Source: Sellimonas caecigallum
GTDB lineage: Bacteria > Bacillota > Clostridia > Lachnospirales > Lachnospiraceae
Length of the DNA: 64,000 bases
Direction of reading: 5' to 3'
NCBI RefSeq assembly: GCF_019754295.1
Contig: NZ_VIRV01000003.1
Location: forward strand, 1-64,000
Below, in pieces: positions 24,242 through 31,423 of this stretch. The position numbers and the translations under genes are program-made. The first letter of the stretch is position 1. Every line of letters starts with the position of its first letter. Under the pieces are notes generated by a model. The model saw nothing but the letters and a program-made list of their open reading frames with translations, was not told the origin of the DNA and ran no database searches.

Positions 24242-25375
24242 CTAATAAAGGCTTCGGTAAATGTCCTCCATCTGTTCTTTTGTAAACCAGATATAGCTTT
24301 GGCCTAACAGCCGTTTCTGGCTTTCCTGCACACTCACTGAAAAACTGCGGATCTCTTCTTCTTTCATCCCGTACTCCCGGAGTGGTTTGCGCGGGATGAT
24401 GCCGGACAGCAGCTCTTCCAGCTTTTTAAACACATCCTCTTCCCTGCATCCCAGCACGTTTCCAAGCATTTTTGTGAGCTGTCTGATCTTTCCGTTCGGC
24501 CTGCATGTCTGATATGTTTGAAACACTGCCGTCAGAAACTGGTAGTTGGCCTCTCCGTGCGTCACATGGTATGTGCCGGAAAGAGGATAAGACATGGCAT
24601 GGACTGCACCTGTACCGGCGTTGGCAAAAGCGATCCCCGCAAGGTTGCTCGCCGTCAAAAACTCATCCAGCATTTCCATTCTAGCCTCTTTTCCTTCCGC
24701 CGTCATGCGCAGGAATCCCCGGATCAACAGATCGATGGCTTTCTCGCTGAACATTTCCGTGTACAGATTTGCCTTCGGGGAGACATATGATTCCATGGCA
24801 TGAATCAGCGCATCGATCGCGCTTGTGGCAAAGAAAAAATACGGAAGCTCCCGCAAAAGTTCCGGTATGAGGACAGCCTTATCCGGAAAAAGAGCTGGAT
24901 CTGCCAGGCCAAGTTTCGTGTGAAGGCTTGTGGCTTCCATGATCGAGACACTGGATACTTCCGATCCCGCCCCACATGTAGCCGGAACCGCGATCAACGG
25001 ATATTTTTTTGTGATCTCAACCTCTTTTTTAAATATGGAGACAGCATCTGCTGTCTGCGGAATGCCCGTGACAAGGATCTTGGCCATATCGATGATCGCG
25101 CCTCCTCCTACTGCGATGATCCTTTTGCAGCCGCTCTTTTCAAAATCCGCCCTCAGCTTTTCTATCATCACATCGGTAGGTTCTCCGCTTCCATATTCAT
25201 CTTTAAAATGCACACAGGCTTTTGGCTCATATTCTTTAAAATACCTGTCAAAAACAGATCTGCTGCAGAGCAGAAAATCTTCTTTTGTCATAGATGATTC
25301 CATAACAAATTCTTTCGCCGTCTCATATTTTACAATTTTTGTTGTCTCCCTGAATAATTCCATCTGTTTTCCCAT
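24242..25375 (-). CDS. Iron-containing alcohol dehydrogenase (4-hydroxybutyrate dehydrogenase-like)
   Basis: A 377-residue group III dehydrogenase. The N-terminal dinucleotide domain carries IIAVGGGAIIDMAK (GGGSxxD), and the metal-binding domain carries the D in FATSAIDALIHAMESYVS and the His of AHAMSY-like AVHAMSYPLSG plus TYHVTHGEANYQF. The sequence pattern recalls 4-hydroxybutyrate dehydrogenases that reduce succinate semialdehyde with NADH, but the substrate cannot be fixed by eye. Start 25375 has AGGAAAGG close by; ATG at residue 5 is possible. It lies 15 bases after the flavoprotein gene and is probably co-transcribed. Confidence 0.88.
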   Translation of the reverse strand: MGKQMELFRETTKIVKYETAKEFVMESSMTKEDFLLCSRSVFDRYFKEYEPKACVHFKDEYGSGEPTDVMIEKLRADFEKSGCKRIIAVGGGAIIDMAKILVTGIPQTADAVSIFKKEVEITKKYPLIAVPATCGAGSEVSSVSIMEATSLHTKLGLADPALFPDKAVLIPELLRELPYFFFATSAIDALIHAMESYVSPKANLYTEMFSEKAIDLLIRGFLRMTAEGKEARMEMLDEFLTASNLAGIAFANAGTGAVHAMSYPLSGTYHVTHGEANYQFLTAVFQTYQTCRPNGKIRQLTKMLGNVLGCREEDVFKKLEELLSGIIPRKPLREYGMKEEEIRSFSVSVQESQKRLLGQSYIWFTKEQMEDIYRSLY

Positions 25376-25390
25376 TTCCTTTCCTGTTTT

Positions 25391-26305
25391 CTACAGGCTC
25401 CTTACATAGGCTGCGGCATTAATGGCGGCAATGGCTCCGTCTGAGACGGCCGTGGCCGCCTGCCTTACCTGCTTGACACAGATATCGCCCGCTGCGTAGA
25501 CACCTGGGATTCCTGTATTCTGCTTTTCGTCCGTTACAAGATATCCGTCCTGCTTTGCCAATTCCGGATACAATTCCGTGTTCGGGACGGATCCTGCATA
25601 GATAAAAACCCCGCATCCTTCCGCATGTATGATCTCCTGCTCTTTTGTGTGCTCATCTGTCAGCACAAGCGTATCTGCCGCTTCCTTTCCACGTATCTCC
25701 GTGAGGCGGCTGTGAAGTCTTACTTCGATGTTCTTTGTCTTTTCCACTTTGGATGTAAATTCCGGTATAGCTCCAAGCTGATCTTCGAAATGGATGATCG
25801 TAAGCTTTCTCGCGTACTTAGCCAGGAAAAGCGCTTCCTTGATGGCACCGTCCGCTCCTCCTACCACGAACAGATCTTTTCCTTCGTAGCGCGCCGCGTC
25901 TCTTGACGCATTGAGTCCTGTCCCTTTTCCAAAGAACGTCTCCTCCCCTGGTATCCCGAGTTTTCGCGCTTTTGTTCCGGCTGCAATGATGACCGCCTTT
26001 GCCTCATATACAGACTGTTCTGTCGTGATCCTCTTGACAGGTTCTTTGAGTTCGGCCTTTATCACTTTTTCCATCACGATCTCCACACCAGCCTGTTCCG
26101 CCTGCTTTCTGAGTCGGTCTGCAAATGTACTTCCTGTCTCTCCTTCAAAAATTCCCGCATAATGAGTTACTGTGGAAACACTTCCCAGAAGTCCTCCAAC
26201 TGCTTTTTCTTCCAAAACGATCGTGCGAAGTCCTCTGCTGGCTGCGTAGACAGCGCTGCTGATTCCCGCCGGTCCTGCTCCGATAATACAAATATCATAC
26301 ATCAT
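25391..26305 (-). CDS. Thioredoxin-reductase-like FAD/NAD(P) oxidoreductase lacking the CxxC
   Basis: A 304-residue two-dinucleotide-fold flavoprotein of TrxB size. The FAD site is intact: [15 protein letters not shown] at the N-terminus and [13 protein letters not shown] near the C-terminus. The NAD(P) loop reads [12 protein letters not shown]. Where thioredoxin reductases have CAxCDG, this protein reads [12 protein letters not shown], so there is no redox cysteine pair. It cannot be a conventional thioredoxin reductase. It may be a ferredoxin/flavodoxin-NADP reductase-like or other flavin enzyme acting with the adjacent alcohol dehydrogenase. Function is otherwise unknown. Confidence 0.88.
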   Translation of the reverse strand: MMYDICIIGAGPAGISSAVYAASRGLRTIVLEEKAVGGLLGSVSTVTHYAGIFEGETGSTFADRLRKQAEQAGVEIVMEKVIKAELKEPVKRITTEQSVYEAKAVIIAAGTKARKLGIPGEETFFGKGTGLNASRDAARYEGKDLFVVGGADGAIKEALFLAKYARKLTIIHFEDQLGAIPEFTSKVEKTKNIEVRLHSRLTEIRGKEAADTLVLTDEHTKEQEIIHAEGCGVFIYAGSVPNTELYPELAKQDGYLVTDEKQNTGIPGVYAAGDICVKQVRQAATAVSDGAIAAINAAAYVRSL

Positions 26306-26439
26306 TCATTCCTCCATCTGATTCTGTCCTTCATGCTTTCCTTCAGCATACCATAAATTTGTCATAAGAAAAAATGATATATTTTTATTATCCCATAAAA
26401 TATTTTTATGTTTTTCTGCGATGTCCAGAACTGTCTTTA

Positions 26440-27348
26440 CTATTTTTTCCGTGGTTCCACAGAAAGCATGAGAACGGCTGCCAAAATAAAGACAAATCCA
26501 ATAAAATCCATCGCCGTAAACGCCGCATGCATCATCAGCACAGTGGCAATGGTAGCTGTGACCGGCTCCACGGATGCAAACAGGCTGGCTTTTGCTGCCC
26601 CTATGATCCGTACTCCTTCCATATAGAAAGAAAATGACAGCACCGTTCCCACTACCACAACAACCGCCATGGCTCCAATGGCCTGTCCGTCCCACGTACC
26701 GACAACATGCCATGGTTTTGTGAATGCGGAAAGGAAAATCCCTCCAAGCAGCATCCCCCATCCGATCACACAGAATGTTCCATATTCTTTCATAAGTCTT
26801 CCCGGAATCAGATTGTACGCTGCCATCATGACTGCAGACCCTAGTCCCCAGAAAAGCGCTTCCCTGGAAATGGCCAGAGAATGTACGTTCCCGTGTGTGG
26901 CAAGCATGAAGGTGCCGAAAAGTGCACATGCAAGGGCAAGTATCTCTAAAAGCCGCGGCACTCTCCTGTTCCACACCGCCAGACAGACCATGATGATGAC
27001 CGGCGCCGTATACTGAAGTACTGTCGCTGTCCCGGCATTGGAAAGCTCTACCGCTGTGTAATATGTAAGCTGACACCCTGCCATACCAAAAATCGCAAAC
27101 AAAATCAGCACCCCGACATCCTTCTTGTTCTTCCAGATCCTCCACATATCTTTCTTCTGCTTGGCCAGCACCGTGGAAAGCAGGAGAAGTCCCGCCAACA
27201 AAAGCCGCACGCTTACGAGCCATCTGGCGTTCGTCCCTTTGAACTCAAAAAGATACTGGCCGAAAACCCCAGCCAGTCCCCAGAATATTCCTCCTATGAG
27301 GGCGATGCACATCCCGCGCAGCGCCTCTCTTCTCTCCATGTGATTCAT
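26440..27348 (-). CDS. DMT-superfamily (EamA) transporter
   Basis: A 302-residue membrane protein with ten hydrophobic segments in two EamA repeats (residues about 12-140 and 155-297). EamA features include GGIFWGLAGVFGQYLF, the helix AVELSNAGTATVLQYTAPVIIMV closing the first repeat and FASVEPVTATIATVLMMHAAF closing the second. Likely a metabolite exporter; the substrate is unknown. Its ATG overlaps the TetR gene stop by four bases, so the regulator most likely controls its own export gene. GGAG is found 15 bases upstream of the ATG. Confidence 0.92.
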   Translation of the reverse strand: MNHMERREALRGMCIALIGGIFWGLAGVFGQYLFEFKGTNARWLVSVRLLLAGLLLLSTVLAKQKKDMWRIWKNKKDVGVLILFAIFGMAGCQLTYYTAVELSNAGTATVLQYTAPVIIMVCLAVWNRRVPRLLEILALACALFGTFMLATHGNVHSLAISREALFWGLGSAVMMAAYNLIPGRLMKEYGTFCVIGWGMLLGGIFLSAFTKPWHVVGTWDGQAIGAMAVVVVVGTVLSFSFYMEGVRIIGAAKASLFASVEPVTATIATVLMMHAAFTAMDFIGFVFILAAVLMLSVEPRKK

Positions 27349-27938
27349 GAGTCTCTTTTCTCCTTAAAGCGGTTCATCATGACAGGCATGTACTCTTTGC
27401 TGTATTCTGCCAGAGAGTAGCTTCCTCTGTTCAGGCACCAGTCTGTCACAAGCGCCCTCTCACACAGAGAATAGTATTTGACCAGCTCCGAGACGGATTT
27501 GCTGTCGTTGATCTCCCCTGCTTTTTGTCCTTCCTCAATGATGGAAGCGACAAGCTTATAGTATTCTCTGTTCTGATCCAGAAGGCTTCTGTCCCCCTTG
27601 GAAATCAGCTGCGTCGAGTAAAGAGACGCCAGAAGATCCACCTTGATAGAATTTTCCATAAAAGAATGCGCCTTATAATTCAAAAACATCAGCTGTTCGA
27701 AATGATCCATCTCCGGGCTCAATTCTTCCCGAAGGGTTTTGTAATGCTCGTCCAGCACAGTGGAAAGGGTATTTAAAAGAGCATCCTTTCCGTCAAAATA
27801 ATAGTAAAACGAACCTTTTGATGTATTGGAAAGCCGGATGATATCATCCACTGTCGTATCATCATACCCCTTTTCGTAAAACAGATCCCACGCAGCCGAT
27901 ACGATCCGGTCTTTTACACTTTTCCTTGAATCATCCAT
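27345..27938 (-). CDS. TetR-family transcriptional regulator
   Basis: A 197-residue repressor. The N-terminal helix-turn-helix is SAAWDLFYEKGYDDTTVDDIIRLSNTSKGSFYYYFDGKDALL (in pieces, residues about 15-56), the classical TetR signature. The C-terminal ligand domain is all-helical without a recognisable family tag. GGGAGTGG precedes the ATG at 27938, while an upstream ATG lacks one. It is translationally coupled to the downstream EamA exporter. Confidence 0.93.
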   Translation of the reverse strand: MDDSRKSVKDRIVSAAWDLFYEKGYDDTTVDDIIRLSNTSKGSFYYYFDGKDALLNTLSTVLDEHYKTLREELSPEMDHFEQLMFLNYKAHSFMENSIKVDLLASLYSTQLISKGDRSLLDQNREYYKLVASIIEEGQKAGEINDSKSVSELVKYYSLCERALVTDWCLNRGSYSLAEYSKEYMPVMMNRFKEKRDS

Positions 27939-27987
27939 TGTCTGATCCACTCCCTTCCATAGTTTATATCGCAAAAATCAAGAAAGA

Positions 27988-28012
27988 CCCAGTTGTACCG
28001 ATGACAACTGAG
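27988..28012 (-). terminator. Terminator of proC
   Basis: On the minus strand CTCAGTTGT pairs with ACAACTGGG (one G-U) over a seven-base loop, followed by TCTTTCTTGATTTTT. Confidence 0.75.
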
Positions 28013-28055
28013 CCTTTTCTTCCCTCAATCACGTACTGTTTCCAGTATACCTTTT

Positions 28056-28850
28056 TTACATTCTTTTTGCAATATCTGCGCATGCTTTCATCGCTTCGAT
28101 CACAGAGCTTCTGAAGCCTGTTCTTTCGAGAACGCGCACTGCTTCGATGGTTGTTCCTGCCGGGGAGCATACCATATCTTTGAGTTCTCCCGGATGTTTT
28201 CCTGTTTCCAGTACCATCTTTGCGCTTCCGAGAACTGCCTGAGCAGCGAATTTGTAAGCCTGCGGTCTTGGCATACCGTCTGCCACTGCAGCGTCTGCCA
28301 TCGCTTCGATGAAAAGGAATACGTAAGCCGGGGAGCTTCCGCTTACAGATACGACCGCATCCATCAGTCTTTCCGGAATCACTTCCACTTTTCCGAAGCT
28401 TTCAAGAATGCTGCAAGCATATTTGATCTCTTCTTCTGTCATATTTTCATTCGGGCATGCAGCTGTCATCCCTTCCATGACCATAGCCGGTGTGTTCGGC
28501 ATCGTACGCACGATCTTTACTTCTTTTCCGAATTTTTCTTTCAGCCAAGCAAGTGTCTTGCCCGGTGCGATCGTGATGATGATCTGGCTGTCTTTTACTT
28601 TATCTTTGATCTCTGTGATCACAGATTCATAAAACTGCGGCTTTACAGCAAGTATGATGACTTCTGCATTTTCCACTACTTCCATGTTGCTGTCTGTGAT
28701 CTGGATTCCATATGTCTCTCTTGCTCTCTCTCTTGTCGGCGCAAATACGTCAGCTCCGATGATCTCTTCCGGTTTCATCAGTTCTTTTTTGATAATTCCG
28801 CCCATGATGGCGCTTGCCATGTTTCCGCATCCGATAAATCCTAATTTCAT
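28056..28850 (-). CDS. proC: Pyrroline-5-carboxylate reductase
   Basis: A 264-residue NAD(P)H enzyme that reduces 1-pyrroline-5-carboxylate to L-proline. The Rossmann motif is MKLGFIGCGNMASAIMGG; the family signature near residue 220 reads PGELKDMVCSPAGTTIEAVRVLE, and VSVSGSSPAYVFLFIEA is also typical. AAGGAG lies ahead of ATG 28850; the longer ORF would start upstream of the regulator sites and is rejected. It is divergent from a GntR/FCD regulator and its leader contains two TTGTATACAA palindromes. Because HypD at 37-39 kb produces pyrroline-5-carboxylate, this enzyme can complete hydroxyproline reduction. Confidence 0.97.
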   Translation of the reverse strand: MKLGFIGCGNMASAIMGGIIKKELMKPEEIIGADVFAPTRERARETYGIQITDSNMEVVENAEVIILAVKPQFYESVITEIKDKVKDSQIIITIAPGKTLAWLKEKFGKEVKIVRTMPNTPAMVMEGMTAACPNENMTEEEIKYACSILESFGKVEVIPERLMDAVVSVSGSSPAYVFLFIEAMADAAVADGMPRPQAYKFAAQAVLGSAKMVLETGKHPGELKDMVCSPAGTTIEAVRVLERTGFRSSVIEAMKACADIAKRM

Positions 28851-28881
28851 ATGAATACGCTCCTTTTTTGTGTGCTCTTTT

Positions 28882-28910
28882 TTGTATACATTCAAACAAC
28901 TTGTATACAA
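28882..28910 (-). promoter_or_regulatory. Tandem GntR-type operators in the proC leader
   Basis: TTGTATACAT (28882-28891) and perfect palindrome TTGTATACAA (28901-28910) lie 19 bases apart, immediately downstream of the proC -10. A bound regulator would block promoter clearance. Confidence 0.75.
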
Positions 28911-28921
28911 TTACCTTCTTA

Positions 28922-28950
28922 AACATATCACTCCTGAAGCCAAATGTCAA
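28922..28950 (-). promoter_or_regulatory. Promoter of proC
   Basis: On the minus strand consensus TTGACA (28945-28950), 17 bases, then TATGTT (28922-28927) preceded by TGA, an extended -10. Confidence 0.7.
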
Positions 28951-28992
28951 TCATTCTAAATCAATTTTTTAATTTTTTTCTTTTGTTTTTCC

Positions 28993-29021
28993 TTGTATTT
29001 TCGTTTTATTTTGTATACAAT
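28993..29021 (+). promoter_or_regulatory. Promoter of the GntR gene with embedded operator
   Basis: TTGTAT (28993-28998), 17 bases, TACAAT (29016-29021). The -10 is part of a third TTGTATACAA palindrome (29011-29020), indicating autoregulation. Confidence 0.55.
29011..29020 (+). promoter_or_regulatory. GntR-type operator over the regulator's own -10
   Basis: Exact TTGTATACAA palindrome, identical to the one in the proC leader at 28901-28910; an additional half-site ATACAA follows at 29025-29030. Confidence 0.7.
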
Positions 29022-29070
29022 ATCATACAAGATCCTATTTTTGATATTTGTATCCGAAAGGAGAACACCA

Positions 29071-29706
29071 ATGGCCGAAAAAATCTCTCTGGCCGATCAG
29101 GCTTACGAAAAGATCAAACATAACATTCTGACTCTTTCCTATCCGCCAGGCATGCAGCTTACCGAAGCCATGCTTACTGAAGAGCTGAATATGAGCCGCA
29201 ACCCTGTCCGGACAGCACTTAAGATGCTCCACTCGGAAGGACTCATCACTCGCGATTACTATCGCTCCATGATCGTGGCCGAGATCACAGACAAGGATAT
29301 CAACGAAATCTACCAGCTCAGGGAACTTCTGGAAGGATCTGCCTTCCGCATGATCTTCGAAACCGGGAGGGCGGAAGAATTCTCCTACCGTATCGAGGAG
29401 AAAGTTGTCCGCATGTGCGCAGCCTCCGACGACATCTTCCAGTGGGAGCTTGCCGATACCAAGATGCACATGGAGATCGTGAGCATTTTCGAAAACGACC
29501 GCATAAACCGGATCTATGAAAATAACCTCAACGAAGTCATTCGCATGGGGCTCTATTCCGTAAAAAATGGCCTTCATATCGAGAAGGCCAATGAAAATCT
29601 CAAAAAAATGATCCGCTATATGCGAAAAAACAACTATGAAAAAGCGTATGACATCCTGAAGGGCGACCATTTCATGATCGGGAAAAGCAGTGCGCTGAAA
29701 AAATGA
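29071..29706 (+). CDS. GntR-family regulator with FCD domain, likely controlling proC
   Basis: A 211-residue regulator. Residues 1-70 form the GntR winged helix (SLADQAYEKIKHNIL, MLTEELNMSRNPVRTALKMLHSEGLI). Residues about 78-205 form an FCD ligand domain (IYQLRELLEGSAFRMIFE, with metal-site type residues in ADTKMHMEIVSIFENDRI). AAAGGAG lies before ATG 29071; the longer ORF starts within the promoter. It is transcribed divergently from proC and three TTGTATACAA-type palindromes occupy the region between them. A ligand such as proline, hydroxyproline or a derivative is an inference. Confidence 0.93.
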   Translation: MAEKISLADQAYEKIKHNILTLSYPPGMQLTEAMLTEELNMSRNPVRTALKMLHSEGLITRDYYRSMIVAEITDKDINEIYQLRELLEGSAFRMIFETGRAEEFSYRIEEKVVRMCAASDDIFQWELADTKMHMEIVSIFENDRINRIYENNLNEVIRMGLYSVKNGLHIEKANENLKKMIRYMRKNNYEKAYDILKGDHFMIGKSSALKK

Positions 29707-29722
29707 TAGGAGGATATAAATC

Positions 29723-29949
29723 ATGCTTGCAGATGCTCAGTGTTGTATTACGAAAGATGTTGAAGCAGTTTATTCTTTGTGTTTCCAAACAACACCACCT
29801 GCAAAAATTATCCTTGTGGATGACGGCTCCATACGGTTACTGCCCCTCTCAGCAAGCTATCAAATGACTTTATGGAGCGTCTGTCCTATGGCGATGGCGG
29901 CACGGCTTCGGCAGTTCGTATTGCCTCCTCAAAAGAATACGATTTTTAA
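29723..29949 (+). pseudogene. Mosaic remnant of polysaccharide-biosynthesis genes (GT2 piece joined to an epimerase-like tail)
   Basis: A good ribosome binding site (GGAGG) and ATG 29723 open an 82-codon frame. Residues 10-36 (EAVYSLCFQTTPPAKIILVDDGS) match the N-terminal core of family 2 glycosyltransferases, including the nucleotide-binding VDDGS. After that this frame makes no sense, while another frame from 29854 to 29949 reads ERLSYGDGGTASAVRI, resembling the C-terminus of UDP-GlcNAc 2-epimerases (YGDGxASxxI). It therefore looks like the join of two decayed genes left by deletion. An alternative is a genuine short protein, which I consider less likely. Confidence 0.5.
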
Positions 29950-30846
29950 TGCTTCCTTCCATGCCATATAAAATTCATGTATCGAAGAATACCGTTCGGA
30001 TCGTTTCTTCGAAACAGCTTTTGACACAACCTCATAACTTTTTTTATTTAACTCCCATTTTGAGAGCGGACAAGGCATGAAGGCACTCTTTTCATACATC
30101 TGCCGTATCTCCTGATCTGTATAATGACCAAAAAAACTGTTAAAAAGCACTGCTCCCAGTGTATATACATTGGTTGCTTCATCGATCACAGCTCCGTAAC
30201 AATATTCTTCCGGTGCCTTGACCCTTTTGGTTCCCCAGTAGTCTTTCCCCATGTCATTTGCAGCAGGTTTTTTTCGAAACAGATCGATGTCACAAATGGT
30301 GGTAGTATCACTTTCAAAATCATACATGATACTGCCATCATAGAAGTCTACCGCGACATATCCTTTTTTTGAGACCGCGTCCAAAAAAGAAAATAATACA
30401 TCGGCAGAGTTCAGCCGCTTCGTAATAGGCAATTGTTTGAAACGCTTGGCAGGCGGTATGATTTCCGGATCTCTGTCATATTTTTCAAAATTCCAGTGAT
30501 CAAACAGACATTCTCCCTCGACCCACTTAAATATAGCCAGATACATATCCCCGAAAGCATAATGTCTGACAAGATCGATCAGATTCTTATGTCTGATGTT
30601 CTCGTATACCGGCATCGCCGCTTTCAGCGCAGTTACCGCCTCTTCTTTTGTCTGCGCGGATTCCATCGTACTTAAACCAGCCACCTTGATAAAAAACTTT
30701 TCCTTGCCGTTGTCAACTCCAAAACTGATATTTCCAGAATCATTTTGATCATAAACAGCAAACACTTTTCCAAATTCACGAAGCCACGAAACATCACATG
30801 CTTCTTTTAAATGAAATTCAATATCATCGAATTTATAACCTACCAC
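29929..30846 (-). CDS. Protein-kinase-like protein (eukaryotic-type fold, variant motifs)
   Basis: A 305-residue protein with a GTG start and GGAGGG upstream. Kinase landmarks in order: a glycine-poor loop near 25-40, VAIK-like FFIKVAG (Lys near 53), an NLIDLVRHYAFGDMYLAIFKWVEG hinge segment, catalytic loop VAVDFYDGSIMYD in place of HRDxxxxN, metal-binding CDID in place of DFG, APEEYCY as APE, and NVYTLGAVLFNSFFG as the F helix. The catalytic and metal Asp residues are present, so it may be active. No transmembrane or PASTA region is seen. It is 62 bases downstream of a MarR regulator. The substrate is unknown. Confidence 0.82.
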   Translation of the reverse strand: MVGYKFDDIEFHLKEACDVSWLREFGKVFAVYDQNDSGNISFGVDNGKEKFFIKVAGLSTMESAQTKEEAVTALKAAMPVYENIRHKNLIDLVRHYAFGDMYLAIFKWVEGECLFDHWNFEKYDRDPEIIPPAKRFKQLPITKRLNSADVLFSFLDAVSKKGYVAVDFYDGSIMYDFESDTTTICDIDLFRKKPAANDMGKDYWGTKRVKAPEEYCYGAVIDEATNVYTLGAVLFNSFFGHYTDQEIRQMYEKSAFMPCPLSKWELNKKSYEVVSKAVSKKRSERYSSIHEFYMAWKEALKIVFF

Positions 30847-30908
30847 TGGTTCCCTCCATATTAAACGTTCCTTCTTTCCTTTATTTGCTTCTTGCTATGG
30901 ACACTGTA

Positions 30909-31340
30909 TCACAAAATCGCATTTAAATACTTCTTCAGCGCATCACGATATTTTTGCGTGAGCAGTAAATATTGCTCTTGCTCTTCAGCTGTCCACTCAT
31001 TCCAAATTTTGTTTTCAATTTCGTATAATGGATAGATCTTCTCAGATGCAAATTGCTTTCCTTTTTCAGTCAGGCAAACAATCGTGTTCCGTCCTTTTCC
31101 CTGCTCAAGATAGACGATTCCGTCCTTTTCCAATTTGCGGATCGCAGAATTTATTGTCTGTCGGCTTATGCCGGTCAACTTACTAATGTCACTTTGCAGA
31201 CACCGATCCCCTTTTTCACAAATTACATACAAAATATTTTGGACGCTGTCTGAAACGCCCATCTTTACGGCGGCCTCGTGGTACAGAGCATTGATCTCTC
31301 CAGCCAAATAGGTATATTTCTCCGACGTTAAGTAATGCAT
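30909..31340 (-). CDS. MarR-family transcriptional regulator
   Basis: A 143-residue winged-helix regulator: LQSDISKLTGISRQTINSAIRKLEKDGIVYLEQGKGRNTIVCLTEKG is the wHTH and wing (residues about 55-100), flanked by dimerisation helices. GAGGGAGAT precedes ATG 31340. The ATG at 31373 would coincide with the predicted transcription start, so it is excluded. TCCGTTTTCGGA in the promoter spacer suggests autoregulation. It may form an operon with the kinase-like gene 62 bases downstream. Confidence 0.93.
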   Translation of the reverse strand: MHYLTSEKYTYLAGEINALYHEAAVKMGVSDSVQNILYVICEKGDRCLQSDISKLTGISRQTINSAIRKLEKDGIVYLEQGKGRNTIVCLTEKGKQFASEKIYPLYEIENKIWNEWTAEEQEQYLLLTQKYRDALKKYLNAIL

Positions 31341-31358
31341 AGATTTATCTCCCTCTTG

Positions 31359-31405
31359 TCCGTTTTCGTGCATGTTTATTATATCCGTTTTCGGACATAT
31401 ATCAA
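31359..31405 (-). promoter_or_regulatory. MarR gene promoter with palindromic operator
   Basis: On the minus strand TTGATA (31400-31405), 16 bases, TATAAT (31378-31383). The palindrome TCCGTTTTCGGA (31384-31395) fills the spacer, and a partial copy TCCGTTTTCG (31359-31368) lies near the transcription start, so a dimer pair could block the promoter. Confidence 0.65.
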
Positions 31406-31423
31406 TAGAGCTAGTCTCAGCAT

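Noticed and set aside
26306-27223. A 305-codon minus-strand frame overlapping the EamA transporter gene.
   Set aside because: The overlapping EamA frame has ten membrane segments and family motifs; this frame has none and repeats Gly/His/Arg codons of a shifted frame.
31384-31395. TCCGTTTTCGGA as a CRISPR or transposon end.
   Set aside because: Only one full and one partial copy occur and they lie in a promoter; an operator explains them.
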